In this document: one piece after another, positions 54,190 through 62,366 of the stretch | Numbering within the stretch: position 1 is the stretch's first letter | Layout of the letters: every line of letters starts with the position of its first letter | Assembly (NCBI GenBank): GCA_964244065.1 | Contig: CAXTHH010000003.1 | Span: forward strand, 1-64,000 | Length of the DNA: 64,000 nucleotides | Direction of reading: 5' to 3' | DNA from: JASLDZ01 sp964244065 | GTDB taxonomy: Bacteria; Pseudomonadota; Alphaproteobacteria; Caulobacterales; Caulobacteraceae | Notes under the pieces: model-generated | The model's input: only the letters and a program-made list of their open reading frames with translations | The model's database searches: none | What the model was told of the DNA's origin: nothing | Program-made: the position numbers and the translations under genes

Positions 54190-55497
54190 TCACTTCCCAC
54201 GTTTGACCTTCCGCAGCTCGGCCCAGCGGTCCAGGCGGGCCTTGATCTTGGCCTCGGCGCCCTCGCCCTTCGGCGCGTAGAAGGTGCGCGCCTCCATCTC
54301 CTCCGGCCAGTAGTCGGCGCCGGAGAAGCCCTCCTCCGCGTCCGGGTCGTACTGGTACCCGCGGCCGTAGCCGAGGCTCTTCATCAGCTTGGTCGCGCCC
54401 GAGCGGATGTGCAGCGGCGGGCCGAGCGAGCCCGTCTCCCTGGCCGCCTTCCGCGCTGCGGAGAAGGCGGCGTAGACGGCGTTCGACTTGGGCGCGGTCG
54501 CCAGGTGCACCACGGCCTGCGCCAGGGCCAGCTCGCCCTCCGGCGAGCCCAGGAAGTCGTAGGTCTCCTTGGCGGCGAGCGCGACCAGGAGCGCCGTGGG
54601 GTCGGCGGCGCCCACGTCCTCCACCGCCGCGCGCACGATGCGGCGGGCCAGGAACAGCGGCTCCTCCCCGCCCTCCAGCATGCGCGCCAGCCAGTAGAGC
54701 GCCGCGTCCGGGTCGCTGCCGCGGATCGACTTATGCAGGGCGCTGATGAGGTTGTAGTGCTCCTCCCGGTCCTTGTCGTAGGCGAGCGAGCGGCGCTGCA
54801 GGGCGGCGGCGAGGCTCGCGGGGTCGAGCGGCTCGGCCAGGCCGAAGGCGAAGAGGCTCTCGGCCAGGGTCAGCACAAAGCGCCCGTCGCCGTCGGCCAT
54901 GGCCAGCAGCGCCTCGCGCGCGGCGGGTGTCAGCGGCAACGGCCGGCCCTCCAGCGCCTCGGCCCGGGCCAGGAGCTCGGACAGGGCGGCGTCGTCCAGC
55001 CGGCGCAGCACGAACACCTGGCAGCGGGACAGCAGCGCGCCGTTCAGCTCGAAGCTCGGGTTCTCCGTCGTGGCGCCCACCAGCGTGACGTCGCCGCTCT
55101 CCACATAGGGCAGGAAGCCGTCCTGCTGGGCGCGGTTGAAGCGGTGGATCTCGTCCACGAACAGCAGCGTGGCCTGGCCGGCGCGGCGGCGCGCGCGGGC
55201 CGCCTCGAACGCCTTCTTGAGGTCGGCGACGCCGGAGAAGACGGCGGACAGCTGCTGGAACTCGTATCCGGCGGCGGCGGCCAGCAGGCGCGCGATGGTG
55301 GTCTTGCCCACTCCGGGCGGCCCCCACAGGATCAGCGAGGCCAGCCGCCCCGCCGCCGCCATCCGCCCGATGGGTCCGTCGGGGCCCAAGAGGTGCCCCT
55401 GCCCCACCACCTCGCCGAGCGTCGTCGGCCGCAGCCGCTCGGCCAGCGGCCGGGGCGCGGAGGGCTCCAGCCCCGCGGCTTCGAACAGATCGGCCAT
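54190..55497 (-). CDS. rarA: Replication-associated recombination protein RarA (MgsA)
   Basis: 435-residue AAA+ ATPase acting at stalled replication forks. Walker A LWGPPGVGKTTIARL (about residue 59), Walker B LLFVDEIHRFNRAQQD, sensor GATTENPSFELN, and the C-terminal tetramerisation domain with ERSLAYDK-like EEHYNLISALHKSIRGSDPDAALYWLARM. It is the last gene before a strand change at 55500. Confidence 0.96.
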   Translation of the reverse strand: MADLFEAAGLEPSAPRPLAERLRPTTLGEVVGQGHLLGPDGPIGRMAAAGRLASLILWGPPGVGKTTIARLLAAAAGYEFQQLSAVFSGVADLKKAFEAARARRRAGQATLLFVDEIHRFNRAQQDGFLPYVESGDVTLVGATTENPSFELNGALLSRCQVFVLRRLDDAALSELLARAEALEGRPLPLTPAAREALLAMADGDGRFVLTLAESLFAFGLAEPLDPASLAAALQRRSLAYDKDREEHYNLISALHKSIRGSDPDAALYWLARMLEGGEEPLFLARRIVRAAVEDVGAADPTALLVALAAKETYDFLGSPEGELALAQAVVHLATAPKSNAVYAAFSAARKAARETGSLGPPLHIRSGATKLMKSLGYGRGYQYDPDAEEGFSGADYWPEEMEARTFYAPKGEGAEAKIKARLDRWAELRKVKRGK

Positions 55498-55553
55498 GCG
55501 TTAGCGGATGACGACTTCCGGCCGGTGAGTCGAGAACGTCACACCGCTTGGCT

Positions 55554-56040
55554 ATGACGGTTGCGCGCAAGGGGGCATGCACCTTGGAGACCGACGGCTT
55601 CACGGTGGTGCTGACTCCCGCGGCGATGGCCGCGGTGATCTCCGGCGGCACGCTGGAGGCGCAGGCCCCGGCCAGCCATTGGACGCGGGCGTGGGGCGGG
55701 GCGAAGCTCCTGTTCGGGGGGTTGGAGGAGCTGGGCGCGGGGGCCCTGCTGCTCGCGCCCGAGCCCACCATGGTGACCAAGGTTCGCGTCGGTGGCCGAG
55801 GCCGAGACCGCCGTCTCCGGCGTGATGCGGGCCCAGCGTGCGGCCATCGCCAACTGGGCGAGGACCGCGGCCGTCGGCGATCGCCAAGCCTTCGTCATGG
55901 CCGTCGCGCGGCCGGTCGGGCGCGTGCTCGCCCGGGGCGCGGCCAGCCCCGTCGCCGGGAGGATGGTGCGGGTGGTGCTGAAGAAGGAGGCGTTCAACGG
56001 CAAGCTCAATTACATCCTCACCGCCTTCCCGGAGCTGTGA
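55554..56040 (+). pseudogene. Degraded RNase A-like CDI-type toxin gene (frameshifted, internal deletion)
   Basis: Two frames that read as one protein. The first, from ATG 55554 to about 55780, gives MTVARKGACTLETDGFTVVLTP and ends GAGALLLAPEPTMVTK. The second, open from 55777 and ending at 56040, gives ASVAEAETAVSGVMRAQRAAIANWA and the RNase A-like ending VRVVLKKEAFNGKLNYILTAFP. From memory, full-length relatives have a long middle segment with a conserved histidine between these parts, missing here. Past the join, the first frame becomes arginine-rich nonsense. The gene is followed by an immunity gene 3 bases later. Confidence 0.65.
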
Positions 56041-56043
56041 GCC

Positions 56044-56433
56044 GTGACCGCCTTCCCTCGCCTCCGCCAATTGATGAGCGCCTACCTCAACCAGGATTTC
56101 GACGTGCATGGCGATACGGTCGAGGCGGTCATCCTTGAGTTCGCGCGCACCGGTTCGGCGGAGGACGGCCGGGCGGCGGTGAAGGAGCTGGATACGCTGC
56201 TGGCGAGCCCTTCGGACGGACTGCTGAAGCGGTTCGAGGACGAGGTCAGCCGCGACGACCTGATCATCGGCGAGAACGACGCGGAAGCCCGGGCCTGGTT
56301 GGAGCGGGCCAGGAGTCTCATCGACGGGGCCGTGCAGCGCGGGCATGTCTCCGAAGCGCCGCCGCAACGCCCGCCCCTCGTCCGCTGGCTCTCTCAGGTC
56401 GGCGCCTTCATCGCGCCGCCGCGCGGGCGCTGA
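56044..56433 (+). CDS. CdiI-type immunity protein
   Basis: 129 residues from GTG 56044, 3 bases after the toxin remnant stop. The N-terminus FPRLRQLMSAYLNQDFDVHGDTVEAVI followed by KELDTLLA matches the CdiI immunity family that protects against contact-dependent growth inhibition toxins (PF18593-like). No mutation is seen, so the antidote is intact while its cognate toxin is broken. Assigned by motif memory and by the toxin-immunity arrangement. Confidence 0.72.
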   Translation: MTAFPRLRQLMSAYLNQDFDVHGDTVEAVILEFARTGSAEDGRAAVKELDTLLASPSDGLLKRFEDEVSRDDLIIGENDAEARAWLERARSLIDGAVQRGHVSEAPPQRPPLVRWLSQVGAFIAPPRGR

Positions 56434-56438
56434 CGGCG

Positions 56439-56777
56439 GTGAGCACGCCCGACGCCTTCCGCGAGCTCGCCCTCGCCCTGCCGGGCGCGAGCGAGGGCGC
56501 GCACATGGGCCACGCCGACTTCCGCGCCAACGGTCAGATCTTCGCCAGCCTCGGCTCGCCCGACGCCGCGCACGCCATGGTGCAGCTGCCGCCGGAGGAG
56601 CAGGCCATGCGCGTGGAGGCCGCACCCGAGGCGTTCCGGCCGGCGGCGGGCGCCTGGGGACGGAACGGCTCCACCCTGGTCACCCTGGCCGCCGCGGAAG
56701 AGGCCACGCTGGCGGGCGCCCTGGCCTGCGCCCACGCCGCCGCGCTCGCCCGGCCGAAGGGGCGGTCGAAGGCCTAG
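56439..56777 (+). CDS. MmcQ/YjbR family protein
   Basis: 112 residues from GTG 56439, 5 bases after the immunity gene. YjbR-type fold: FRELALALPGASEGAHMGHADFRANGQIFASLG and a C-terminal GSTLVTLAAAEEATLAGAL helix. Thought to bind DNA; no clear role. Possibly a passenger of the immunity operon. Confidence 0.85.
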   Translation: MSTPDAFRELALALPGASEGAHMGHADFRANGQIFASLGSPDAAHAMVQLPPEEQAMRVEAAPEAFRPAAGAWGRNGSTLVTLAAAEEATLAGALACAHAAALARPKGRSKA

Positions 56778-56807
56778 CCCTCACGCGGCGCCGCGGGGCG
56801 GGCCGAC

Positions 56808-58241
56808 TCAGAACTCCGCGACGATCTCGCGGCCGCCGCGCTCGACGACGATCGACCAGCGGCCGGCCTGCAGGGCGCGGGCGAGCTCGGCGGTGGAGCC
56901 GATGCGTTGGCCGTTGACGGTGCGCACGATGTCGCCGGCGCGGAAGCCCTGCTGGGCGGCGATGCCGTCCGCCTGGATCAGCGCCACGCCGCGGCTGAAC
57001 GGGTCGAGCCCGAACTCGTCGGCGGCGGCGGGCGACAGGTTCACCACCGTCGCGCCCGAGAGCGGCTGGCGGCCCGAGAGCGTGCGCTGGTCGCGCGGCG
57101 CGGTGGGCAGGGCGGCGAGCTGCACCGACGCCTCCCGCGTCGCTCCGCCGCGACGCAGCTGTAGGCGCACGGTCTCTCCCGCCCGGTGGGTGGCGGCGCT
57201 GTAGTTGACGGCCTGCTCCTCGTTCACCGGAGCCCCGTCGGCGGAGAGGATCAGGTCGCCCTCGCGCACGCCCGCCCGCTCCGCCGGACCGCCCGGGTAG
57301 ACGCCGGTGACGAGCACGCCCTGCGGCCGGTCGAGGCCCAGGCTGCGGGCGGTCTCCGCGTTCACGCTCTCCAGCCGGGCGCCGAGCCAGGGGCGCTGCA
57401 CGCTGGTCCCGCCGCCGAGCGCGGTCTCCACCACGCGGCGCACCAGCGGCGCCGGCACGGCGAAGCCGACACCCGCCGAGGAGCCCGAGCGCGACAGGAT
57501 GAAGGTGTTCACCCCGATCAGGTTGCCCGCCATGTCGACCAGCGGGCCGCCCGAGTTGCCCGGATTGATGGCGGCGTCGGTCTGGATGTAGCTGGAGAAG
57601 TCGTTGGCGTCGCCGCCCACCCCCGTGCGCGACAGGGCCGAGACGATGCCGTTGGTGACGGTCTGGCCCACGCCGAAGGGGTCGCCGATGGCCAGCACCA
57701 GGTCGCCCACCTGCACCTCGCCCGCCGGCCCGGCGACGCCGGCGATGGGCAGCACGGGGAGCTTCTCGCTGCCGACGTCGATCTTGAGGATGGCGAGGTC
57801 GCTGCGCGTGTCGGCCAGCAGCACCTTGGCGGTGAACTCGCGCCGGTCGGCGAGGGAGACGGTGATCTCCTGCCCGCCCTCGATGACGTGGTTGTTGGTC
57901 ACGATCACCCCGTCGGCGCGCACGATGGCGCCCGAGCCCAGGCTGCCCTGCACCTGCGGGCGGGGGTTCATGCCGTAGAAGAAGGAGAAGAACGGATCGA
58001 CCTGCTGGCGCACCACCCGCTTGCTGGAGATGTTCACCACCGCGGGCGCCGCGCGCTTCACGATGGGCGCGAAGCTCATCTTCATGGTGGTCACGTCGCC
58101 GGGCACGGCGCGATTGGGCGTGGCGAGCCCGACGTTCGGCCCCCGCGGCGGCAGCTGGGCCGAGGCGCCCGACGGCGGCGCGCAGGCGGCGAGCGCCAGG
58201 AGCGAGGGGATCAGCAGGCGGGCGGAAGCGCGGAGCGTCAT
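56808..58241 (-). CDS. Do-like (DegP/HtrA) serine protease with lipobox
   Basis: 477 residues from ATG 58241. Periplasmic protease/chaperone: catalytic triad His118 (TNNHVIEGG), Asp148 (TRSDLAIL) and Ser230 (GNSGGPLVD), then two PDZ domains (about 280-370 and 395-475) with GVREGDLILSADG and GFRAGDIVRTVNG carboxylate-binding loops. The signal ends in L-A-A-C at residues 17-20, a lipobox, so this member may be membrane-tethered, unlike soluble DegP. Acts on misfolded envelope proteins. Confidence 0.92.
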   Translation of the reverse strand: MTLRASARLLIPSLLALAACAPPSGASAQLPPRGPNVGLATPNRAVPGDVTTMKMSFAPIVKRAAPAVVNISSKRVVRQQVDPFFSFFYGMNPRPQVQGSLGSGAIVRADGVIVTNNHVIEGGQEITVSLADRREFTAKVLLADTRSDLAILKIDVGSEKLPVLPIAGVAGPAGEVQVGDLVLAIGDPFGVGQTVTNGIVSALSRTGVGGDANDFSSYIQTDAAINPGNSGGPLVDMAGNLIGVNTFILSRSGSSAGVGFAVPAPLVRRVVETALGGGTSVQRPWLGARLESVNAETARSLGLDRPQGVLVTGVYPGGPAERAGVREGDLILSADGAPVNEEQAVNYSAATHRAGETVRLQLRRGGATREASVQLAALPTAPRDQRTLSGRQPLSGATVVNLSPAAADEFGLDPFSRGVALIQADGIAAQQGFRAGDIVRTVNGQRIGSTAELARALQAGRWSIVVERGGREIVAEF

Positions 58242-58290
58242 GCCTGCGCATTGCCCAACGTTTTCGGCGGAAACAAGGATGACGGGCATG

Positions 58291-58749
58291 TCATCCTTGT
58301 TCGGCGGCGATGTCGCGCCTCTCCCCTACTATGGCGCGAACCACCTCTGCACATAGCCAGGCCGAGACCGCGCCGATGGACGAGGGGAGGATGACCAAAG
58401 CTATCCCCTGCAGGGACTTCATGACAACGAGGAATAGCAAGAAGAAGCCGGCGGACGCTATGGTCCCGACGATCACGCACATCATAGTGAAGCGGTTCGG
58501 AACTCGCGGACGAACCACCAGGGCGGCGTACATCCCCGTAAAGGCCGCCGGTGCCCCGCCGAAGGCATAGAGCACCTGTATGGCGGCCCAGAGACCGCCC
58601 GCCGTCACTTGCGCAGCATCGGACCTGCGCCACCAGGGTGTCAGCATCTTGTTCACCAGCATGGCGATGCCCCAAACAAGCAGGGGCAGAAGAGGCCCTC
58701 CCACAAAGATGATGAATGCTGTGAGCCGCGCCTGAAGGTCACCCTTCAT
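58291..58749 (-). CDS. Small polytopic membrane protein, lower GC
   Basis: 152 residues from ATG 58749, overlapping the MFS stop (ATGA). Four to five hydrophobic segments (AFIIFVGGPLLPLLVWGIAMLV; VLYAFGGAPAAFTGMYAAL; VIVGTIASAGFFLLFLVV; VILPSSIGAVSAWLCAEVV). GC is below that of neighbours. I do not recognise the family. Could modulate the pump with which it is coupled, but this is only positional. Confidence 0.7.
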   Translation of the reverse strand: MKGDLQARLTAFIIFVGGPLLPLLVWGIAMLVNKMLTPWWRRSDAAQVTAGGLWAAIQVLYAFGGAPAAFTGMYAALVVRPRVPNRFTMMCVIVGTIASAGFFLLFLVVMKSLQGIALVILPSSIGAVSAWLCAEVVRAIVGERRDIAAEQG

Positions 58750-60062
58750 GCCGCAACCGCACTCGCCCGCGGGGTACGCCATACCAGGAGCAGCGCGCCC
58801 GCCAGGATGAAGGCGGCGATGTACACCGCAAGCCCCGGCAGCTCGCGGCCGCCGGAGATCGACCAGGCGAAGACCTCGGTGAAGAAGATGGGGCCCACCA
58901 GCCCGGCCATGGCCATCAGGCCCGCGTTGGCGCCCTGCAGCCGGCCCTGCTCGGTGGGCGAGACGCGGCGGCTCATCAGGCCGTTGATGCCCGGCCCCAC
59001 CAGCCCCATCAGCGCGAACACGGGCGCGCCGAACCAGTAGAGCCAGCCCGTCCAGGCCGTGGCGTACCAGGCGAAGCCGAGCGCGCCGCAGGCCAGGCCG
59101 ATGTAGAGGGCGCCGCGCTCGGTGAAGCGGGCCACCGCACGCTTCACGACGAAGGTCGAGACCAGGATCGACCCCGTCCCGGTGATCGCCAGCGAGATGC
59201 CCACCAGCCGCGGCCCCCAGCCGTAGCGGTGGCCGGTGTAGAGCACGAAGCTCGACTGCAGCACCTGGTGCGCCAGGTAGAAGAGGAAGATCACCCCCGC
59301 CAGCCGCACCAGCTCCGGGTGCGTGCGGTAGAAGGCGAGGCTGCCCAGCGGGTTGGCGTTGCGCGGCCGGAACGGCGCCCGCCGGTCCTTGGGCAGCGAC
59401 TCGGGCAGCACGAACAGGCCGTAGAGGCCGTTGACCAGCGCCAGGGCGGCCGCCGCCCAGAACGGCGCGCGCGCGCCGAACGTCTCGCCCAAGAGGCCCC
59501 CGAGCGTCGGGCCCGCGATGAAGCCGATGCCGAAGGCCGAGCTCATCAGCCCGAACGCCTGCGCCCGCCGCTCGGGCGGCGTCACGTCCGCGATGTAGGC
59601 GTTGGCGGTGGAGAAGGTCGCCGCCGTGATCCCCGCGATCACCCGTCCGACGAACAGCCAGGCCAGGTTCGGCGCCAGGGCCATCAGCACATAGTCGGCG
59701 CCCAGGCCGAAGATGGAGATCAGCAGCACCGGCCGCCGCCCGAACCGGTCGGACAGGGCGCCGAGGATCGGCGAGAACACGAACTGCATCAGCGCGAAGG
59801 TCGCCCCGAACAGGCCGAAGATCTGCGCGCCCCGCGCCGTGCCGCCCGCGAAGCTCTCCACCAGCTTGGGCAGTACGGGGACGATCACGCCGATGGCCAT
59901 GATGTCGATCAGCGCGGTGACGAACACGAAGGCCACAGCCGCGCGGCGCCCGCCGCCGGACGCGGAGCCCGCGGGCGCAGGCTTCGCCGAGGCGCCCTCC
60001 GGCTGCGAACCGGGCGGAAGCAGAGGATCGCTGTGCGGGTCGGCCAGCGGCTCGGTGGTCAT
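58746..60062 (-). CDS. MFS drug transporter, TetA-like (DHA1)
   Basis: 438 residues, about 12 transmembrane helices, with an N-terminal cytoplasmic tail of about 40 residues. Motif A in the first cytoplasmic loop is GALSDRFGRRPVLL; motif C FGIGFIAGPTLGGLLG in helix 5 marks drug/H+ antiporters; ALIDIMAIGVIVPVLP begins helix 1 as in TetA. Substrate unknown; close homologues export tetracycline but many do not. No TetR-type regulator is adjacent. Confidence 0.9.
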   Translation of the reverse strand: MTTEPLADPHSDPLLPPGSQPEGASAKPAPAGSASGGGRRAAVAFVFVTALIDIMAIGVIVPVLPKLVESFAGGTARGAQIFGLFGATFALMQFVFSPILGALSDRFGRRPVLLISIFGLGADYVLMALAPNLAWLFVGRVIAGITAATFSTANAYIADVTPPERRAQAFGLMSSAFGIGFIAGPTLGGLLGETFGARAPFWAAAALALVNGLYGLFVLPESLPKDRRAPFRPRNANPLGSLAFYRTHPELVRLAGVIFLFYLAHQVLQSSFVLYTGHRYGWGPRLVGISLAITGTGSILVSTFVVKRAVARFTERGALYIGLACGALGFAWYATAWTGWLYWFGAPVFALMGLVGPGINGLMSRRVSPTEQGRLQGANAGLMAMAGLVGPIFFTEVFAWSISGGRELPGLAVYIAAFILAGALLLVWRTPRASAVAA

Positions 60063-60141
60063 GGGCCGCCCTCCCGGCGCGCCGCCGGGTCTTAAGCGGA
60101 GCCGGCGCGCGGCGCGATAGGCTGATGGTCGCGCCGCGCCC

Positions 60142-61374
60142 TCAGCGCAGGGCGGCCCGGAACACGTCGATGGAGCCGTCCGCCGCAGGAGCGACTACGC
60201 CCAGCAGGCGCGCCAGCAGGGGCTGGACGTCCACGTTGTCGAACGCGGGCAGCCGCGATCCCGGGCGGAACGCCGGCCCGTGGGCGAGGAACAGGGCCCG
60301 CATCTCGGGCGCGGCGGGGTCGAAGCCGTGCTGGCCCAGGTTGAAGCCGTTCCACTTGGCCGCCGCCGCACGCGTCTGCAGCTGCCAGGAGAGGTCGGCC
60401 AGGCACACGACCGGGGGCACGCGGGGGTTGGCGCCGTAGTGGAAGGCGGCCGGCATCTCGCCCTTGCGCCAGCAGCGCAGGTGGTCGTGCGGGGCCAGCA
60501 GCTTGGCCTCCGCCTCGGGCGTCTTCGGCTCGAGCCCCGCGACGGGGCCGAGGGTGACGGCGCGCACCTGATCGGCGTCCGCCAGGTCGTCGAGGTAGAG
60601 GACGCGGTCGCGGCGCACGGCGGCCATGCCGTGGTCGGCGACGACGACGATGTTCGCCCGGTCGTAGACGCCCCGCCGCTTCAGCCCGGCCACCAGGCGG
60701 GCGACCGCCGCGTCTACCCGGCGCAGCTGCGCGGTGAGCGCGGGGGAGTCCGGCCCCGCCTCGTGCCCGGTGTGGTCCGGCTCGTCGAGGTACAGGGTCA
60801 GCAGGTCGGGGCGCTTGGCGGCGGGCAGGCCGAGCCAGGCGAGGGCCGTGTCCACGCGCGCGCTGTAGGGCGTGTCGAAGTCGTAGTGCGTGAAGCGGTC
60901 CGGCCGCCGCCCGCCGATCTGCGCCTCCGATCCCGGCCAGCCCACGGTCGCGGTGCGCAGCCCGGCCCTGCCCACCGTCACCCAGATCGGTTCGCCCGCC
61001 GCCCACCAGCGGGTGTCCGCGTTGGCGTTCACGTCGGAGAGGGTGAATTTGGGGTTCTCCGGGATGGAGGGGTCTTCGATCGTGTTGTTGACGATGCCGT
61101 GGTGGTCGGGACGCAGGCCGGTGACCAGGGTGTAGTGGTTGGGGAAGGTCAGCGAGGGGAAGGACGGCCGCATCCCCTCCTCCGCCCAGCCCCCCTCGCG
61201 CGCCAGGCGGCTGAGCGTGGGGGTCGCGCCGCGCTTCAGGTAGTCGGCGCGGAAGCCGTCGAGCGAGATCAGGATCACGGGGCCCGGTCGCGGCGTCGGA
61301 GACGCGGCCGGCTGCGCCCGGGCGGCGGCGGCGGCGAAGACCAGGGCGAGGAGCAGCGGGAGCGCGCGGAGCAT
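60142..61374 (-). CDS. Nucleotide pyrophosphatase/phosphodiesterase (alkaline phosphatase superfamily)
   Basis: 410 residues from an internal ATG (61374) giving signal peptide MLRALPLLLALVFAAAAARA; ATG 61410 or GTG 61413 would add a basic lead. Metal-binding sites: ISLDGFRADYL, nucleophile threonine in FPSLTFPNHYTLVTGLRPDHHGI, DEPDHTGHEAG, VVADHGM, and a later KWNGFNLGQHGFDP with the last histidine. NPP-type enzymes cleave nucleotide and phospholipid phosphodiesters in the periplasm. Transcribed alone. Confidence 0.93.
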   Translation of the reverse strand: MLRALPLLLALVFAAAAARAQPAASPTPRPGPVILISLDGFRADYLKRGATPTLSRLAREGGWAEEGMRPSFPSLTFPNHYTLVTGLRPDHHGIVNNTIEDPSIPENPKFTLSDVNANADTRWWAAGEPIWVTVGRAGLRTATVGWPGSEAQIGGRRPDRFTHYDFDTPYSARVDTALAWLGLPAAKRPDLLTLYLDEPDHTGHEAGPDSPALTAQLRRVDAAVARLVAGLKRRGVYDRANIVVVADHGMAAVRRDRVLYLDDLADADQVRAVTLGPVAGLEPKTPEAEAKLLAPHDHLRCWRKGEMPAAFHYGANPRVPPVVCLADLSWQLQTRAAAAKWNGFNLGQHGFDPAAPEMRALFLAHGPAFRPGSRLPAFDNVDVQPLLARLLGVVAPAADGSIDVFRAALR

Positions 61375-61531
61375 GGCCCCGCGCTTACCCCGGCTGTGCG
61401 ACCGTTGCATCACGCTGCGCCGGCCGGGGCGCCGCGTAGACGCCTACCCCCGGCGTCAGCGCGCCCGGAAGAGGCGGTGCGTACAGCCGAGCTTGGCGGC
61501 GGGATCGGGCCCGGCCTTCCGCACCGCTCCC

Positions 61532-61634
61532 CGTCGCCCTCGGGCTCGACCCGAGGATCGAGCCTCGGTCGTGCGCCGACGTCGCCCGTCCGCAGGCGGA
61601 TGGCCCGGCCCTCGGGTCGAGCCCGAGGGCGACG
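61532..61634. repeat. Palindromic element, family B copy 3 (reverse orientation)
   Basis: Arms 61532-61560 and 61606-61634. The spacer holds CCTCGGTCGTGCGCCGAC, the reverse complement of the copy 1/2 spacer motif, so this copy is inverted. It lies between the NPP gene start and the rplQ terminator. Confidence 0.87.
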
Positions 61635-61660
61635 GGGTTCAGGCGGGTGGACCCGCAACG

Positions 61661-61688
61661 AAAAACCCCCGGCGGTGGGCCGGGGGTC
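61661..61688 (-). terminator. Intrinsic terminator of rplQ / ribosomal protein operon
   Basis: On the minus strand the RNA hairpin GACCCCCGGCC...GGCCGGGGGT (9-bp GC stem, 4-base loop) is followed by TTTTTCGTT. It lies 25 bases past the rplQ stop and ends the operon. Confidence 0.9.
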
Positions 61689-61713
61689 TCCGAAACTCTG
61701 GCTCGGGCGAGGA

Positions 61714-62127
61714 TCAGTCCTCGCCGTAGCTCTCCGCCACGGGGCCGGAGTCCTGGCCCTTGGCGCTCTCGTCGCGGTCGACGAACTCGATCACGGCCAT
61801 GGGCGCATTGTCGCCGTAGCGGAAGCCGGCCTTGAGCACGCGGATGTAGCCGCCCTGGCGGGCGCCGTAGCGGGGGCCGATCGTCTCGAACAGCTTGCCG
61901 ACCTGGGTCACGTCGCGGACCGAGCTGATGGCCTGGCGGCGGGCGTGCAGGTCGCCGCGCTTGGCGAGCGTGACCAGCTTCTCGACGAAGGGCCGCAGCT
62001 CCTTCGCCTTGGGCAGGGTGGTCACGATCTGCTCGTGCTTGATCAGGGAGGCGGCCATGTTGGCGAACATGGCCTGGCGATGGGCCGTGGTGCGGCCGAG
62101 TTTACGACGGGCGACGCCGTGGCGCAT
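61714..62127 (-). CDS. rplQ: 50S ribosomal protein L17
   Basis: 137 residues. RHGVARRKLGRTTAHRQAMFANMAASLI is the L17 signature, with LRPFVEKLVTLAKRGDLHARR and PRYGARQGGYIRVLKAGFRYGDNAPMAVIEF. The C-terminal acidic tail (EDSAKG...) is a common extension. GAGGAGATACC precedes the ATG. Last gene of the operon; separated from rpoA by 239 bases that contain a palindromic element, an unusually long gap for this pair. Confidence 0.97.
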   Translation of the reverse strand: MRHGVARRKLGRTTAHRQAMFANMAASLIKHEQIVTTLPKAKELRPFVEKLVTLAKRGDLHARRQAISSVRDVTQVGKLFETIGPRYGARQGGYIRVLKAGFRYGDNAPMAVIEFVDRDESAKGQDSGPVAESYGED

Positions 62128-62277
62128 GGGGGTATCTCCTCGGACCCGCGGGTCCCTGTCTCACACGATCCTCACCACCACCCGGCGAGGCCATAGCGAA
62201 GCGTCGGGACCCTCCACCGCCTGGGCGGCTTCAATGGGTCCGGTCGGTGACGACGCGGAAGCGTTCCCCTACCCCAT

Positions 62278-62362
62278 CCGCTCATCCCCGCGAAGGCGGG
62301 GATCTGGTGGACGTGCAGGCGCCTACACAGCCCGAGATCCCCGCCTTCGCGGGGATGAGCGG
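62278..62362. repeat. Palindromic element, family A copy 2 (between rpoA and rplQ)
   Basis: Perfect 28-bp arms at 62278-62305 and 62335-62362, spacer 29 bases. Each arm carries the ATCCCCGC/GCGGGGAT stem identical to copy 1. It begins 5 bases past the rpoA stop and could be transcribed between the two genes. Confidence 0.93.
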
Positions 62363-62366
62363 GAGG

